Part shown: positions 43,116 to 55,292 of the stretch, one piece after another
Numbering within the stretch: the first letter of the stretch is position 1
Layout: every line of letters begins with the position of its first letter
Source: Papilionanthe hookeriana x Papilionanthe teres
Taxonomy: Eukaryota; Streptophyta; Magnoliopsida; Asparagales; Orchidaceae
DNA length: 64,000 nt
Assembly (NCBI GenBank): GCA_022702705.1
Contig: CM040431.1
Coordinates: 25,809,623 to 25,873,622, forward strand
Direction of reading: 5' to 3'
The notes under the pieces: generated by a model
Databases searched by the model: none
Told to the model about the DNA's origin: nothing
The model's input: the letters and a program-made list of their open reading frames with translations, nothing else
Made by a program: the position numbers and the translations under genes

Positions 43116-44679
43116 CTAGGAAACAAGGGATCATGATTCAGCACAAAATGCCATTACAAAGAATTACAGATAATTTAGTTTAAATTCATGTAAATAAAAC
43201 ATTGTGTATTCAACTAGGAATAAGAAATAAACTGAACAGAGATCCAAACTATAGGATTTGCTCTCCCACAGCACAAACAAAACCCATCGCAGAAAGCAGC
43301 GATTTCTTATGCACTAAAAGGCAGTCAAACGAGTCACGCATTCATTACAGGTCCTTTCATCGCTTAGGTAGACCTCACTGGCGTAGGGACTGTGATGATC
43401 TGGTCAATTGAAAAAGACCTGATTGGACTTCAGACTGCCTGCCCATCACATCAAAACTAAAGTGCGAGGAATCGTAAAAATTTACATTGAGTGTGGTATA
43501 AAAGAAGGATGTAGAAGAGATTGCGTGGCAAAATTAGAAATGCTGAACTAAGAAATAATTAAATTAAAGGAATTGTTGAAGTGGCATATATTAAAAATAA
43601 GACAACTAAAAATAAACTAAAGTGATTTGGCACCAAAAAAAATAATAATAATAATAATTTGGCGTAGACAACAGAGGTAAAAAAACACTAATAATACGAG
43701 TAAATAAACTTTAAGAATTAAAAAGAAAATAAAATGGCAGACATGTGATAAAATGGTAGAAGTTATTCAAAATGATATAAAAAAAATAGATTTAACACCT
43801 CAAACAACATTTATAAAAAACAAATAGAAAAAGGATTCAAAAAGTTGACCTCATGACCTTAAAAAATATATACAATCTTCTCATGTTATATAAAAACTAA
43901 ATAAGTATTAAAGGGATAAATTGTGACATAGAAGTTGTAGCTTCCCAGGATGCGGAACATCTGCATGTCTAGGATAAGCAGGAGCAAGGTTGCTCGGGAT
44001 GCAAAACTTCCTCGATTCTGTGCTACGTGATACGTAATACGCGTGACTTCTGCAATCGCAGAGTGGATGAACCACCTCATATTTTCCTGTTTCAGCAAGT
44101 TATTTCTTCCTTTTTTTTATTTTTTCCTGTTCCTGTGTTTCTAATTAGACTCTTTGCAATTAGGGAACCATTTATATGTTGTTATTTTGTTGATTTCGCA
44201 GATTTTTTATATTGCTAATGTGTTTAGGGACTTCGTTCTCTAATTCATGCTCTCCTGGGTGCTATATCATCATTCTCTTACAAGCGGCAGGAACATGTGG
44301 TAGATCCTCCTCGCAACCTACTTTTCCATGTCACCATTCAGCCTGCAGCCGCCGAATCTGCCGTCCAACAGCATGTTTAACTCGTTACAACACCATTGAT
44401 ACCCCATATTTTCATTACCTTGCTACTCTACAACCGTTCCCTACTAAATCCCCTTCCAAACACCTTCTAGGACCCCTAGAACGGTGTCATTTGGTATAAT
44501 AATCTAGCGAATTCTAAATTTTTAGGAATTTGTCATTCTATGCCTAACCAATTTAACATAACCTATAACTACAATGATCAACTCAATACCTTAACCATTC
44601 ATACCAAAATTTTTCTACTTTCACCAAAAAACTACCTCAACACTTATCACCAAAAACATAAGCCTCTGACCAACCTTCA
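43116..44679. other. host intron or intergenic DNA of unit 1
   Basis: Similarity to unit 2 (49956-50790) persists to about 43940. The remainder, 43941-44679, has open frames (44027-44218, 44212-44499) without motifs or splice context. I see no gene there. Confidence 0.45.
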
Positions 44680-45299
44680 AAAGCCAACATTCCCTCTCTA
44701 TCTACTTCTCCCCATCTCTCTCTTTATGTCCCTCTCCCTATCTTTCTCTCCCTCTTTCTATCTCTATATCGAGAAAGGAAAGAATAAAAATAAAAATAAA
44801 AGTAAAAAAAAAAAGAAGGATAATATTTTTTATTCTTATCGCCTTGCTGTTGCCATTGCCGTTACAACCACGCAAGCATACTACAAAGCAAGCCGCTCGC
44901 CATGGCATTAAAGTAGTTGTTTGCGCTATTTCGATGTGATTGGAAAATTCTATGCTGGTCGTGCATCTTTTCATGGACTCATACAAGTGCTATAAGATTT
45001 ACAAATAAGTACACATATCATACTCAAGATTTCTGATATCTGCTTAATATTATATCATAAGAATTACAATTATTTACCATCACACAACACAATTGATACA
45101 ATTTGTAGACATTATATTAGAAGGAAAAAAAATCAGTAGTGATGAAGTTCAACAAAAATGCATCCCAAAAAACAACTTTAAAATGTGGAAAAGGATGTTA
45201 AAACAAGGTAAATGTGTGCTGAAGGCACTATTATGTTTGAGGAGAAACTGAACAATAGTATTTTATAAGATAAAAACAAAGGTAAAAGTACGTTCAAAG

Positions 45300-45573
45300 T
45301 AGGGGCGTCAAAAATTGACCCGATGCACCAACACGACTCGAACTCGAATTGAAAAACCTAGGTTAGAGTTGATCCGAATATTTTTCGGGTAGGATTCAGG
45401 TTGAACGGAAAAACCCAAACATGACTCGAATAAACACGAAAGTTCGGGTCGGGTTTGTGTCTTAGCTTTTGACCCGTTTATTATTTGGGTCAGGTTCGGG
45501 TTGACCCTATTTAGGTCGACTCATTTTTTATTTGAACCCAAACCCGACCCGCTGACCCGAATTTACAACCCTA
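45300..45573. mobile_element. hAT-like MITE, present only in unit 2
   Basis: 274 bp that break the unit 1/unit 2 alignment. It starts TAGGGGCGTCAAAA and ends TTTACAACCCTA, inverse repeats of the TAGGGG-GT-AAA type common in non-autonomous plant hAT elements, and its body is rich in GGGTCGGGTT(T/C)GGGT motifs. Possible 8-bp target sites are GTTCAAAG and ACTCAAAA (5 of 8 match). No coding sequence. Confidence 0.65.
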
Positions 45574-45729
45574 ACTCAAAAAAAAAGTTGCACTGATTCT
45601 GACGTTATCTGTTGAAGAAATTCAAGACCAACAGTCATTCAGAAATTTCATAGACCAGAAGTAACCATGGTCTTAAATGAATTAATCAAATAGATAAATT
45701 AGTCCAAGTAAAATTTAGGTCGAAACTAC

Positions 45730-46124
45730 ATGATAACCATTCCATTGCACGTTCTCCTGAACGAGAGTAGCAGATGATGATGGATATAAAAAGGTTGTTC
45801 GATCATTTGAAGGTTTTCCGTTGGTAATGTTATCTCACACAACTGTTCTACAGGATCATCTTGCTGCAAAGGGACACACTTGTTGCTTGCAGGTCTCAGG
45901 GAACTAAGATTTGATTTTGGATGATGATATCTGCAAGCTGATTTGAACTTGCAGTATCCAGTTTTCATAAAATATTGGCACTCAGGTTCGCTGGGCCTTT
46001 GAGGGTATTCATCAAATTGTTGTGGCACACCACCGCTAAATTCAGATGCAGCATCCTTGTTAGATAATTCCTGCTGTTTATCAGTTGTTCTTATGTCTGG
46101 AGGATGCAATAGACTTGTGATAGT
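45730..46124 (-). pseudogene. CCCH zinc-finger exon, unit 2 copy 3, frameshifted
   Basis: The third tandem copy of the 396-bp exon, here 395 bp. A one-base loss near 45812 (AAGGTTTTCC where the others have AAGTGTTTTCC) shifts the frame after ENL, so the WNGYQ end is lost. The last exon base before the donor is also changed (CAT instead of CAG), though GTAGTT remains. The finger itself (ECQYFMKTGYCKFKSACRYH) is intact. Confidence 0.75.
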
Positions 46125-46344
46125 CTAGAAAACAGGGGAAAAGAATTCAGTACAGATGTCATGACAACATTTTACAGATTATTTGAACATTAATTTTCAA
46201 ATAATTTAAATAAGTCGATTTTGATTCAACTAGGAATAAGAAGTAACAGTCATTCACAAATTTCACAGACCAGAAGTAACCATGATCTTAAATGGATTAA
46301 TCAAATAGATAAATTAATCCAAGTAATATTTAGGTCAAAACTAC

Positions 46345-46740
46345 CTGATAACCATTCCATTGCATGTTCTCCTGAACGGGAGTAGCAGCTGATGGAGGAC
46401 ATAAAAAGGTTGTTCGATCATTTGAAGTGTTTTCCGTTGGTAATGTTATCTCACACAACTGTTCTACAGGATCATCTTGCTGCAAAGGGACACTATTGTT
46501 GCTTGCAGGTCTAAGGGAACTAAGATTTGATTTTGGATGATGATATCGGCAAGCTGATTTGAACTTGCAGTATCCAGTTTTCATAAAATATTGGCACTCA
46601 GGTTCGCTGGGCCTTTGAGGGTATTCATCAAATTGCTGCGGCACACCACCGCTAAATTCAGATGCAGCATCCTTGTTAGATAATTCTTGCTGTTTATCAG
46701 TTGTTCTTATGTGTGGAGGATGCAATAGACTTGTGATAGT
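46345..46740 (-). CDS. CCCH zinc-finger exon, unit 2 copy 2 (132 codons)
   Basis: Exactly 396 bp, phase 0: acceptor CTTTTTTTCTAG above 46740, donor ATCAG/GTAGTTTTG below 46345. It encodes TITSLLHPPHIRTTDKQQEL, a linker, DEYPQRPSEPECQYFMKTGY, KFKSACRYHHPKSN, then SLRPASNNSVPLQQDDPVEQ and the end MQWNGYQ. Fully open. It lies 603-617 bp from its tandem neighbours, with near-identical introns. Confidence 0.75.
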
Positions 46741-46961
46741 CTAGAAAAAAAGGGGAAAAGACTTCAGTGCAGATGTCATGACAACATTTTACATATTATT
46801 TGATCATTAATTTTCAAATCATTTAAATAAGTCGATTTTGATTCAACTATGAATAAGAAGTAACAGTCATTCACAAATTTCATAGAACAGAAGTAACCAT
46901 GATCTTAAATGGATTAATCAAATAGATAAATTAATACAAGTAAAATTTAGATTAAAACTAC

Positions 46962-47357
46962 CTGATAACCATTCCATTGCACATTCTCCTGAACGGAAGT
47001 AGCAGATGATGATGGACATAAAAAGGCTGTTTGATCATTTGAAGTGTTTTCCATCGGTAATGTTATTTCGCACAACTGTTCTGCAGGATCATCTTGCTGC
47101 AAAGGGACCTTATTGTTGCTTGCAGGTCTCAGGGAACTAAGATTTGATTTTGGATGATGATATCGACAAGCTGATTTGAACTTGCAGTATCCAGTTTTCA
47201 TAAAATACTGGCACTCAGGTTCGCTGGGCCTTTGAGGGTATTCATCAAATTGTTGTGGCTCACCACCACTGAATTCAGATGCAGCATCCTTGTTAGATAA
47301 TTCTTGCTGTTTATCAGTTGTTCTTATGTCTGGAGGATGCAATGGACTTGTGATGGT
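46962..47357 (-). CDS. CCCH zinc-finger exon, unit 2 copy 1 (132 codons)
   Basis: 396 bp, phase 0: acceptor CTGTTTTTTAG above 47357, donor ATCAG/GTAGTTTTA below 46962. Same module as 46345-46740 with a few substitutions (GGEPQQF for GGVPQQF, NKVPLQQDDPAEQL, VQWNGYQ). The CCCH finger is intact. It would splice in frame to either neighbour. Confidence 0.75.
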
Positions 47358-47596
47358 CTAAAAAACAGGGGAAAAGAATTCAGTACAGATGTCATGACAA
47401 CATTTTACAGATTATTTGATCATTTATTTTCAAATCATTTAAATAAGTCGATTTTGATTCAACTTGGAATAAGAAATTAACTTAACAGAGATCCAACCAG
47501 CAGCCGTTTCTCTCCTTTGTGCATACTAAACATTCAGTATCAGGCTAGGTCCTGAATTCACTAAGCTTGTTGAGTACAGGGTTACAGAGGCTCACT

Positions 47597-47629
47597 TGAG
47601 AGAGAGAGAGAGAGGGAGAGAGAGAGAGA
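47597..47629. repeat. (AG)n microsatellite, unit 2
   Basis: An interrupted AG run (one GGG interruption) at the place corresponding to 28936-28974 in unit 1. Confidence 0.9.
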
Positions 47630-48610
47630 AAGAATTCTATAATGATTTGAGTTTACAGCCTCGCAGATCTTTTATAAGGAGAAGCTAGAGTTTTGTAAAT
47701 TTTGGAAATAGCGGTGGAAGTGGCAGTAGCAGAAACTACAAAAGGGAATCAGGAGAGCAAAGAGATCCAAAAACTTTTAGCTGTTTGACGAGCATGAATA
47801 GTCGAGATCTGGCCTTTTCCAGATGATGACAAGACAAAAGTTGCGGCGGTTCCACATGTAGGAAGGCAAGCGATAAATGGTGCTCTATAAAAGAGAGGCA
47901 AGATGCATGCTAGGATGATACATTTGAAAAGAGATCTGTCGAACTCATTACTTGGGAAAAAAGAGATCTTCGGTGCTTTGGCACATTAACTGCTGAGCAA
48001 TATTGTCGAGCTGTCCAAGAGGGTTTTAAAGTTGCAGAGCTTTTTTTGCAATAATCAGAGTATCGAGCTGAGAAAAGCAAGTGCTCAATTTTGCCCCAAA
48101 TATGGTTCTGAGTGGTGAGAGTAATTATGCCCAAGGAAGTATGTTCTTCAAGCAGAATGGGCTGGTACTGAGAAGCTCATTGATTCAAAAGTATTTGGCG
48201 AACGGAATAGGCTACCTTGACATGTGATGCATATCATTATGGGAGCTAAACATCTCCTACAAAGATCATGCCCAAAGGTTAAATCTGAAATTGATTTACG
48301 GTAAATACTGAAACTCTAATTTAAATTTGCATGGCATCCTTCACTGTGATTGAACTTTGAAGCAGGAAACCCTCTGGTGTAAGATAATGGCGGTTAGCTT
48401 CTGAAATCCATATAACAAGGATATTCAGAAATTAATGTGTTGCTAGAAAGGGCAAAGAGAATGACATAGAAGGCCGAGAATGTATTTCTCAATTTCATGG
48501 TAACCAATCAAGTAAAAAATGAATTATTGGCCCTTTGAACAAGCATAGGATTGGATTGCAATACCTACAGCATCCCTTCAATATTTTTGAAATCAATAAG
48601 AACGAGGAGT

Positions 48611-48799
48611 AAAGTGCCAAAATAGTCCTCTAACTATTTACAAGTAATTTTATCCGAGATTTTTAAAAGGGGGCGAAAGTAGTGCTCACGGGAGTCTATT
48701 TCAACCCATACAAAAAAAATTTGGGATTAAATTGACACTTTATAAATTTCAGGATTTAAATGGCCTTCTGCAAAGAAATGGGAGACCATTCTGACACTT
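48611..48799. mobile_element. MITE-like element, unit 2 copy
   Basis: It starts AAAGTGCCAAAATAGTCC and ends GACCATTCTGACACTTC, giving imperfect inverse repeats (AAGTGCCAAAATAGTC against AAGTGTCAGAATGGTC). Homologous to 41516-41734. Confidence 0.6.
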
Positions 48800-49535
48800 C
48801 TCTCTATGAATTATACTCCTAATGCAAGAAATCAAGAAAACTAAATAAATTTATATTATATACCACAACTATCTTTAACATCTATATCCACGTAGGAGAT
48901 AAGCATGATTGTAAAGGACTAGTTAGCTTGAAGAAAATAATAAAGCAAAAAATGAGCCCCCAAAAGACATTTTCACATAACTCAAACTTTCGATAACGTT
49001 TTGAAATTTTGAAGCTATGCAGCGAAGCTATGCAGCAATGCCATTTCAGTCAAAGAAAGGTTTTCTAAGTAACTTAACCTGAAAAAGGCATAAAAACATT
49101 GAAATATCAAATACTTCAGAAATCTAGCAAGACAAAACGGTCTTCACAGTGAAATATGCAATTTATACTAATATATTACATAAAATTTACAACTTCTTCA
49201 TAATTTTGTATTATAAGGCCCAATTATTACCAACATACAACACAACAGATAAATTTATAGATATTTCTTAATTCAAATAAAAAAATATATTTAGCTAATC
49301 GAAATCATTAAATGACAAAGCTTTAACAAAAAGCAACTTCGGAATGCAGAAAATGAATTAAAATAATGCCAAAACAAGGCACAGGAAGAACTAATGGAAA
49401 AAAAACGGGCTTATCAGAAAATTTAAGGTCAAGAGTTATACTACATTTTCTTAAACTAAAAAGAAACAAGCATTTGAATTAATTAATTAAAGAGCAAAAT
49501 TAAAAAATAAAAATAAAAATACAGGTCAAACCTAC

Positions 49536-49694
49536 CTGATTTTCATTCCATTGAGAGTTTGACTTGAACCCCTGGTTAGACGTAAACTGGTCTGGAACAT
49601 AAGACAATGACGGCCCTAAAATGGCTGTTTGTTTCTCCGAAGTGCTTTCTAAAGATAATGGTGTCACACACAAATGTTCTATGGGATCGCAATA
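49536..49694 (-). CDS. exon after the zinc-finger exon, unit 2 (53 codons)
   Basis: Phase-0 exon of 159 bp, exactly the length of its paralogue 42701-42859. Acceptor TTTTCAG above 49694, donor CAG/GTAGGTTTG below 49536. It encodes DPIEHLCVTPLSLESTSEKQ, a serine-rich stretch and SQWNENQ. Open throughout. Confidence 0.65.
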
Positions 49695-49775
49695 CTGAAA
49701 AGACGCACAATATCTAAAGATCATTAAAGGAATACTCACAAACTATAGCAATGGTAACTGGATGATGAAACTTAC

Positions 49776-49955
49776 CTTTGATTTTGGATGATGATATCGG
49801 CATGATGATTTGAATTTGCAGCATCCAGTTTTTCTAAAATACTGACACTCAGGCTCACCAGGCCTTTGAGGGTATTCATCAAATTGCTGTGACTTCACAC
49901 CGCCATTAAAGTCATTTATATTCATCTCTCGAGCATGCAATGGACTTGAGGAAGT
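49776..49955 (-). CDS. CCCH zinc-finger exon, unit 2 (60 codons)
   Basis: Phase-0 exon: acceptor CTAG above 49955, donor CAAAG/GTAAGTTT below 49776. It encodes LHAREMNINDFNGGVKSQQF, DEYPQRPGEPECQYFRKTGC and KFKSSCRYHHPKSK. The finger spacing C-x8-C-x5-C-x3-H is kept although Tyr before the second Cys has become Cys. It is the most upstream finger exon visible on this strand. No initiating exon could be found above it. Confidence 0.7.
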
Positions 49956-50790
49956 CTAGGAAACAAGGGTTCATGATTCAGCACAGATTGACATTACAAA
50001 GAGTTACAGATAATTTAGTTTAAATTCATTTAAATAAAAAATTGTTTATTCAACTACGAATAAGAAATAAACTGAATAGAGATCCAAGAAATAAGATTTG
50101 ATCTCCCTCAACACCCACAAAACCCGTTGCAGAAAGCAGCAATTCCTTATGCACTGAAAGGCTGTCAAAGAAGTCATGAATTCATTACCATTCCTTACAT
50201 CATCTTAGGAAGACCTCACTAGCACCCCGGGTCTGTGATGATGGTCATCTGAGGAAGACCTGAATGGACTTAAGGCTGCCCATCACATCAAAAATAATGT
50301 GCGAGAAATCCAAAAGATCTAGGTGAGTGTGGCAAAAGGAAGGATGTCTAAGAGAATGCATGGAAAAATTAGAAATGCTGAATTAAAAAATAATTAAATT
50401 AGAGGAAAGGTTCAAGTGGCATATATTAAAAGTAAGATAACTAAAAAATACACTGAAGTGATTTGGGCATGGACAACGAAAGGCAAGAAAAAGCACTGAT
50501 GATACGAGTAAAATTAAACTTAAAGAATTAGAAAGGAAAAACGAGAGACTGGTGATGAAATGGTAGAAGTTATTCAAAATGATATGCAAAAATAGATTTA
50601 ACATCACAGACAATTTATAGCAAAACAAACAGAAAGAAGATTCAGAAAGTTGACCCTAAATATTTGGGCCAAGACTAATGATCATGAACTGAAAAAATAT
50701 TGAATCTTCTCATGTTACATGAAAAATAAAAAATTGTTAAATAGAGATTTATTGACGTCCAATTATGAACCATAAAGTTGTAAAATTGTG

Positions 50791-52680
50791 GAGCACAATA
50801 TTTGCCCTATGAGAAAGAATGAGCCGCACATATTTCTTCAAAATTTGTGTTATTTTATCATTGGAGTTTTTATTTTTGGCTTCCCTAGAAGAATTAGGAC
50901 TATGAATCTTCACAATCAAATTATGATAAAAGCTGCGACGATCACAATAATACATGAGCATCAATTGAATAAACATGTAAAAATTTGTCTTTTGTGTAAT
51001 GATTTTCTTTTTTAGTTCTTTTATTCACTCTCGATGCTTAAATTTGATTTTGCCTATTTACCAACACAAGCAGCCAACTCAAATGACATGATAACGAAAG
51101 GTGACATAGTTTTGTGAACAATCAACTCAATGTGTCATTCACATGAAAAGAGAAATCAACCATTGCTCGTTTCAGCAGAACAGAACGTCTAGATGCATCC
51201 AAAATGCTGAAATGGCCCCAGAAGCCCCCTCACCAGCCCCTAAACCATAAGCCTTGAATGCCAGGGTGTAAATCGCACGTTAGCTCTCAATTGTCACAAG
51301 GCATCGGGGCACACGAGGTGCTTTAGTGGTGATAACAGCATGTGTGCATTTTGGGGGGATGGGAATTACCATAAATAAACAACCTCAAAGGAATCCCATC
51401 TAAACTTCAACACTGACCCAAATCTCACTACACATGCACTTAAGAGCTCACAGAACCCTTCATGAGCCTTAGTTCTTCTGTCTCTCACTACCAGCGACCC
51501 CCTCTTATCCATTCTATATATCCAAAGTTGATCATTTGCACGATGCAAAGAGCGACCTCACCCTCACGTCACATGAGTGTCTTTCTTGACATGAAGAGGA
51601 AATTATCTTAATGTTATTTGGTATATTTTTCTTGTGTGAAGAACTCTACTAGAATGTTCATGCTCAAAATTCTTGATCCGGTGGAGACAACTAATCTAGG
51701 TGCTTCGTGTATCATCAATGTGCATCTCTTTGGCATGGTGGGTAGATCCAACACACTTCTGAGTACTCCCTACAGGTGGGTGACACGAAAGTACAACCAA
51801 AATTTATTAAATTTATCTAAAAAGATAAACTAAAATAAGAATACATAATAATAACACAAAACTGAAAAGAACAGTTGATAAGTACAAACTTAAACAAAGT
51901 AAATACATTAAAACGTGATAATTGACACTTTAAAAGAAAATGGAAAAAAAGGAAGTTATATGGACTATAGCGCTCACCAACAAATGCAAGTAGAAACCTC
52001 TCATAATCAGATGGAATAGTATGGAAAATATAACAAATGAGGCAGCAGCTCTAAATGGGAGGATTCTCACCCTTGTGGGACGCGCCTAGCTGCTGGCCCA
52101 GACAAAGTATGGACAAAATTTAAATATTTCATATATTCATTAAAACCATGCATAGAGATATTTGCATAAGAAAATCTCCAAGCCAAAAAAAACCAAAAAG
52201 AAAAATGTGCAAACGCTCCCTTGGCTATTCATGTGGGGCCAATTTAGTCCCAAAAGACCACATTTCTCTAATATAGTCCATCAACTATATAACAATAATC
52301 CAAAAAAGATCGTCAATGTAGAAATTATAATGAGGTGTACCAACTTGAAAATAGTCAATGAAACTTGTACATTTAGAGATAACACAAAATTTTCAAATAT
52401 CGACATAAGTTTCTATTATAAGGCTTACAACTTACAAAAAATACGACACCACAAACATTTTCTAAGTACTGCATTATTGCTACAAAAAAAATATATATAC
52501 GAGTAAATATTACCAAAATAATCCCTAGAATTTGTGCATGTCCATTTTAAATCAAAAAATTTTCTAATATTTAATTTATTCTAATAACGAATCTGAACTA
52601 AATAATTTCAATTATAGACGTTATCATTTACTTCTATAAAAACTGATTAAAAAAAAGCTTTCTACGAGGGGATTTAATTT
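50791..52680. other. intergenic DNA, nothing recognised
   Basis: AT-rich sequence between unit 2 and the Athila-type element. Open frames such as 50788-51015 and 52162-52506 have no motif. Stretches resembling degraded MITEs (AATAGTCC, AATTTAGTCCC) occur at about 52240-52300, but I cannot delimit an element. Confidence 0.4.
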
Positions 52681-54200
52681 TATATGGGATAAGGTCAAAA
52701 TGATATGAATCATGCAAGTATACCAAAACAGAGTTTGTGTATCGATCCCACGAGAAACGATATATGATAATCTGCAGTGCATAATTGATACGGTCAAAAT
52801 GATACGAATCACGCAAGTACATATTTTGTTCAAGTAATATACAAGACTGAGTTCGTGTATCGATCCCACGAGAAACGAACAAACTCTCAAAGCAAAAAAT
52901 TTCAAACATACTGGTTTTAAATCTAACCTGAAGGTATGTAGTTCTATGATTTTTGAAAAGTCAATAATCATAATTTTCGAAATATTAAAACTAAAGCTAA
53001 CGAGGTGAGAATTTTAACCAAAATTTCTGGTGCTAGTAAACTACTCCCCTTAACTAGTTCTACAAGAATCTAAATTCGATTAGGTGATTCAAAATTATGG
53101 GTGACAATCAAGAGCAGATTTCCTCCTTATCCCTGAAAATTTGGCAATCAAACATGTTTAATTCCCTAAATCAAGTTATTAGCCAGGATTCAATATTTCC
53201 CGACAGGATTTCACTAATCTAGAAGCAATATTCTTATTCTTCTACGTTAATGTGTTTTAACCGAGTTATTCCACTAAATATTCTTCTGAAACTCGAAGTT
53301 CACAATAAATTTTAACTACCAAACTTGTCAGGTTGAATGTAAACGAAGAATTAAAGGTTAAAACACCACCTTATAAATATTCACTAAAATCACACAAGAA
53401 AAATCAAATTTTAAATTCTTACATCACCAATTCAAGGGAGAAAAACAATTCTACTAAGTAATCATGCTTTAAAACAACAACATGATCATTTCATTGATAG
53501 GAAATAAAAAAAAGAGTTTGAAAGGATAAAACTCGATGGAATACACCAAGAAAATTGTAAACTTTTCTCTCTTCTCCAAATAAAATAATGAGATTACAAC
53601 ACAATTACACACTCAAAAAATCTAACAATCGCTCTTCACTTCACTCTCTTGAACTTGGAATTAAGCTTTGCATTTCCCTTCGATCCCGAGCTCCACCAAT
53701 ACCTCTTTTTCTAGCGTCATAGCCTTGTTATTGCTTCCCTCGGGAATCAATGCCTATGAACTGCCAAACCATCAAAACACGTGAACTGATGCCTAGGCAC
53801 TAGTATGCGGCGCTTAGCACTGATTCCAAGTGTCTGAGAGCTCGCAATTTGGCTCATAGTTTCTGCTTGCTCAAATCCTATTGCAAGGGCTTTGGGCGCC
53901 TGAGCGCTTAGAAAGCGGTGCCTAGGCACCACCAACCTAGCAACTACTTTCCACCTTCTCTAAATTTTGGATCAAGTTATGGCTCCTTGGCCGCCAAGGC
54001 ACTCTGCCCCGGCACATAGCCATTGTTCCTTTGCTTATTCTTTACTTTTTCAACTTTGGTTAATTTTCGGATCTGAATCCTGCAAAATACATCACAAACA
54101 CTTTCCAGAAACACAATAGTAACATAAAATTAGTTTAAAATAAAAAATATATGATTACATTTTCTATTACACGTAAAATTCCCCAAATTTAAACATTACT
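52680..54200 (-). repeat. probable 3' LTR of the Athila-type element
   Basis: Read on the minus strand, a purine-rich AAATTTGGGGAATTTT near 54190 could be the polypurine tract, followed by about 1.5 kb of non-coding sequence ending with CGTTTCTCGTGGGATCGATA and a CGTGATTCGTATCATTTTGA block. Such ends are common in long plant gypsy LTRs. The exact boundaries cannot be fixed because the partner LTR is outside the window. Confidence 0.45.
52687..52880. repeat. direct duplication of ~100 bp
   Basis: Two units share GGTCAAAATGATA(T/C)GAATCA(T/C)GCAAGTA near 52688 and 52794, and GAGTT(T/C)GTGTATCGATCCCACGAGAAACGA near 52732 and 52850. Part of the probable Athila LTR end. Confidence 0.8.
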
Positions 54201-55287
54201 TACCTCAAGTAATTTCTTATCTAAAATTAGAATATTGCAGTGTAGTGGAGGCTAATTAGTAAATATTCAATGTTTCATAATAATATAAATAATATATATT
54301 AGTAAAATTAGACTTGTATTTTCCTTCAGATTGAACATTCAATGGACTCCCTTAATATTCTGATAAAACAAATAGTAATACAAATTTATATAATAATCCT
54401 AAATCACTAATATAAAGCTTAAATAACATAACATTAATATCAACCATAAACTCTAGTTATTTAATCAATTAAGCCATCATAATCACATTACCATTTTTAT
54501 GAATACAAAGTTCCTAACTTTAAGTTAGAAAAGTTATTGATCTCTTAAACTTTAGAGGAGAAATTAACACCAACTTTTACTCAAGCTCCACAAAAGTTAC
54601 TAAAATTTTTCTCTTTTTATTATGAACAATTTTCTAGAATTTTTCGATTTTCTTCTTTTTTATTTCACTTTTTCTCTCTTTCTACTAGGGATTATTATAT
54701 TTGGTTTAACTCTTATAATAATTTTGAATCCCAACTCTCTTCGCAAGTTAAATTTTTATTACTATCCTAACTTAACTTAAAAAAGTTTGTAGGTCAAAAG
54801 ATGATAACCAAGAATCAGTTTGTTTTAATTAAGTGGTGATTAAATTTTATAGTACATAATTATAAATTTTATATATAATTAATATTCAACTAAGTATTTA
54901 GGAATTGTTATAAAAAAAAATAATTACAATCTGTTAAGGATCAGGGATTAGTGAATTACTAATCTCTTCCAAACCTTCATGCAACACATACCACTTTTAC
55001 TTATATGTTTTCCTATAAATTAGTTTGCACTTTATCTTTGACTATGACTACCACCTCTATTTATGTGAATTCCAAAGATAGATTTTTATTTTACTTAAGG
55101 ACAATATCATCACATGCACTTCCCCCCAAAATTTGTTAGTTAATTGACACAAGTCACAAGAGAAATTTCTACACATAGCATAAGAAAGTACAAATTTTAC
55201 ACAAGAAAAATCACATGAGGAAGTAAAACTTTTCGATTTTATGAAAGTATAACATGATATGCTACAACGCAATAGTTATAATAGGTT
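54201..55287. other. AT-rich 3' region of the Athila-type element
   Basis: Very AT-rich, no coding frame with motifs. Probably the untranslated tail upstream of the 3' LTR. Confidence 0.4.
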
Positions 55288-55292
55288 GGTAC
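55288..55292. repeat. target-site duplication GGTAC (left)
   Basis: It pairs with AGTAC at 58103-58107, one mismatch. Confidence 0.65.

Larger units (their letters stand above)
44680..50790 (-). other. host unit 2 of the duplicated zinc-finger locus
   Basis: Collinear with 27546-29531 plus 40768-43940. Differences are two extra copies of the 396-bp zinc-finger exon with flanking intron (about 610 bp each), the absence of the two large retroelements, and a 274-bp hAT-like insertion at 45300. Non-coding intervals (44680-45729, 47358-49535, 49956-50790) are intron-like. Confidence 0.75.

Noticed and set aside
44540..44911. 123-codon plus-strand frame as a host gene
   Set aside because: Low-complexity pyrimidine and AAATAAAA repeats; the paralogous stretch in unit 1 (about 27550-27690) is not coding.
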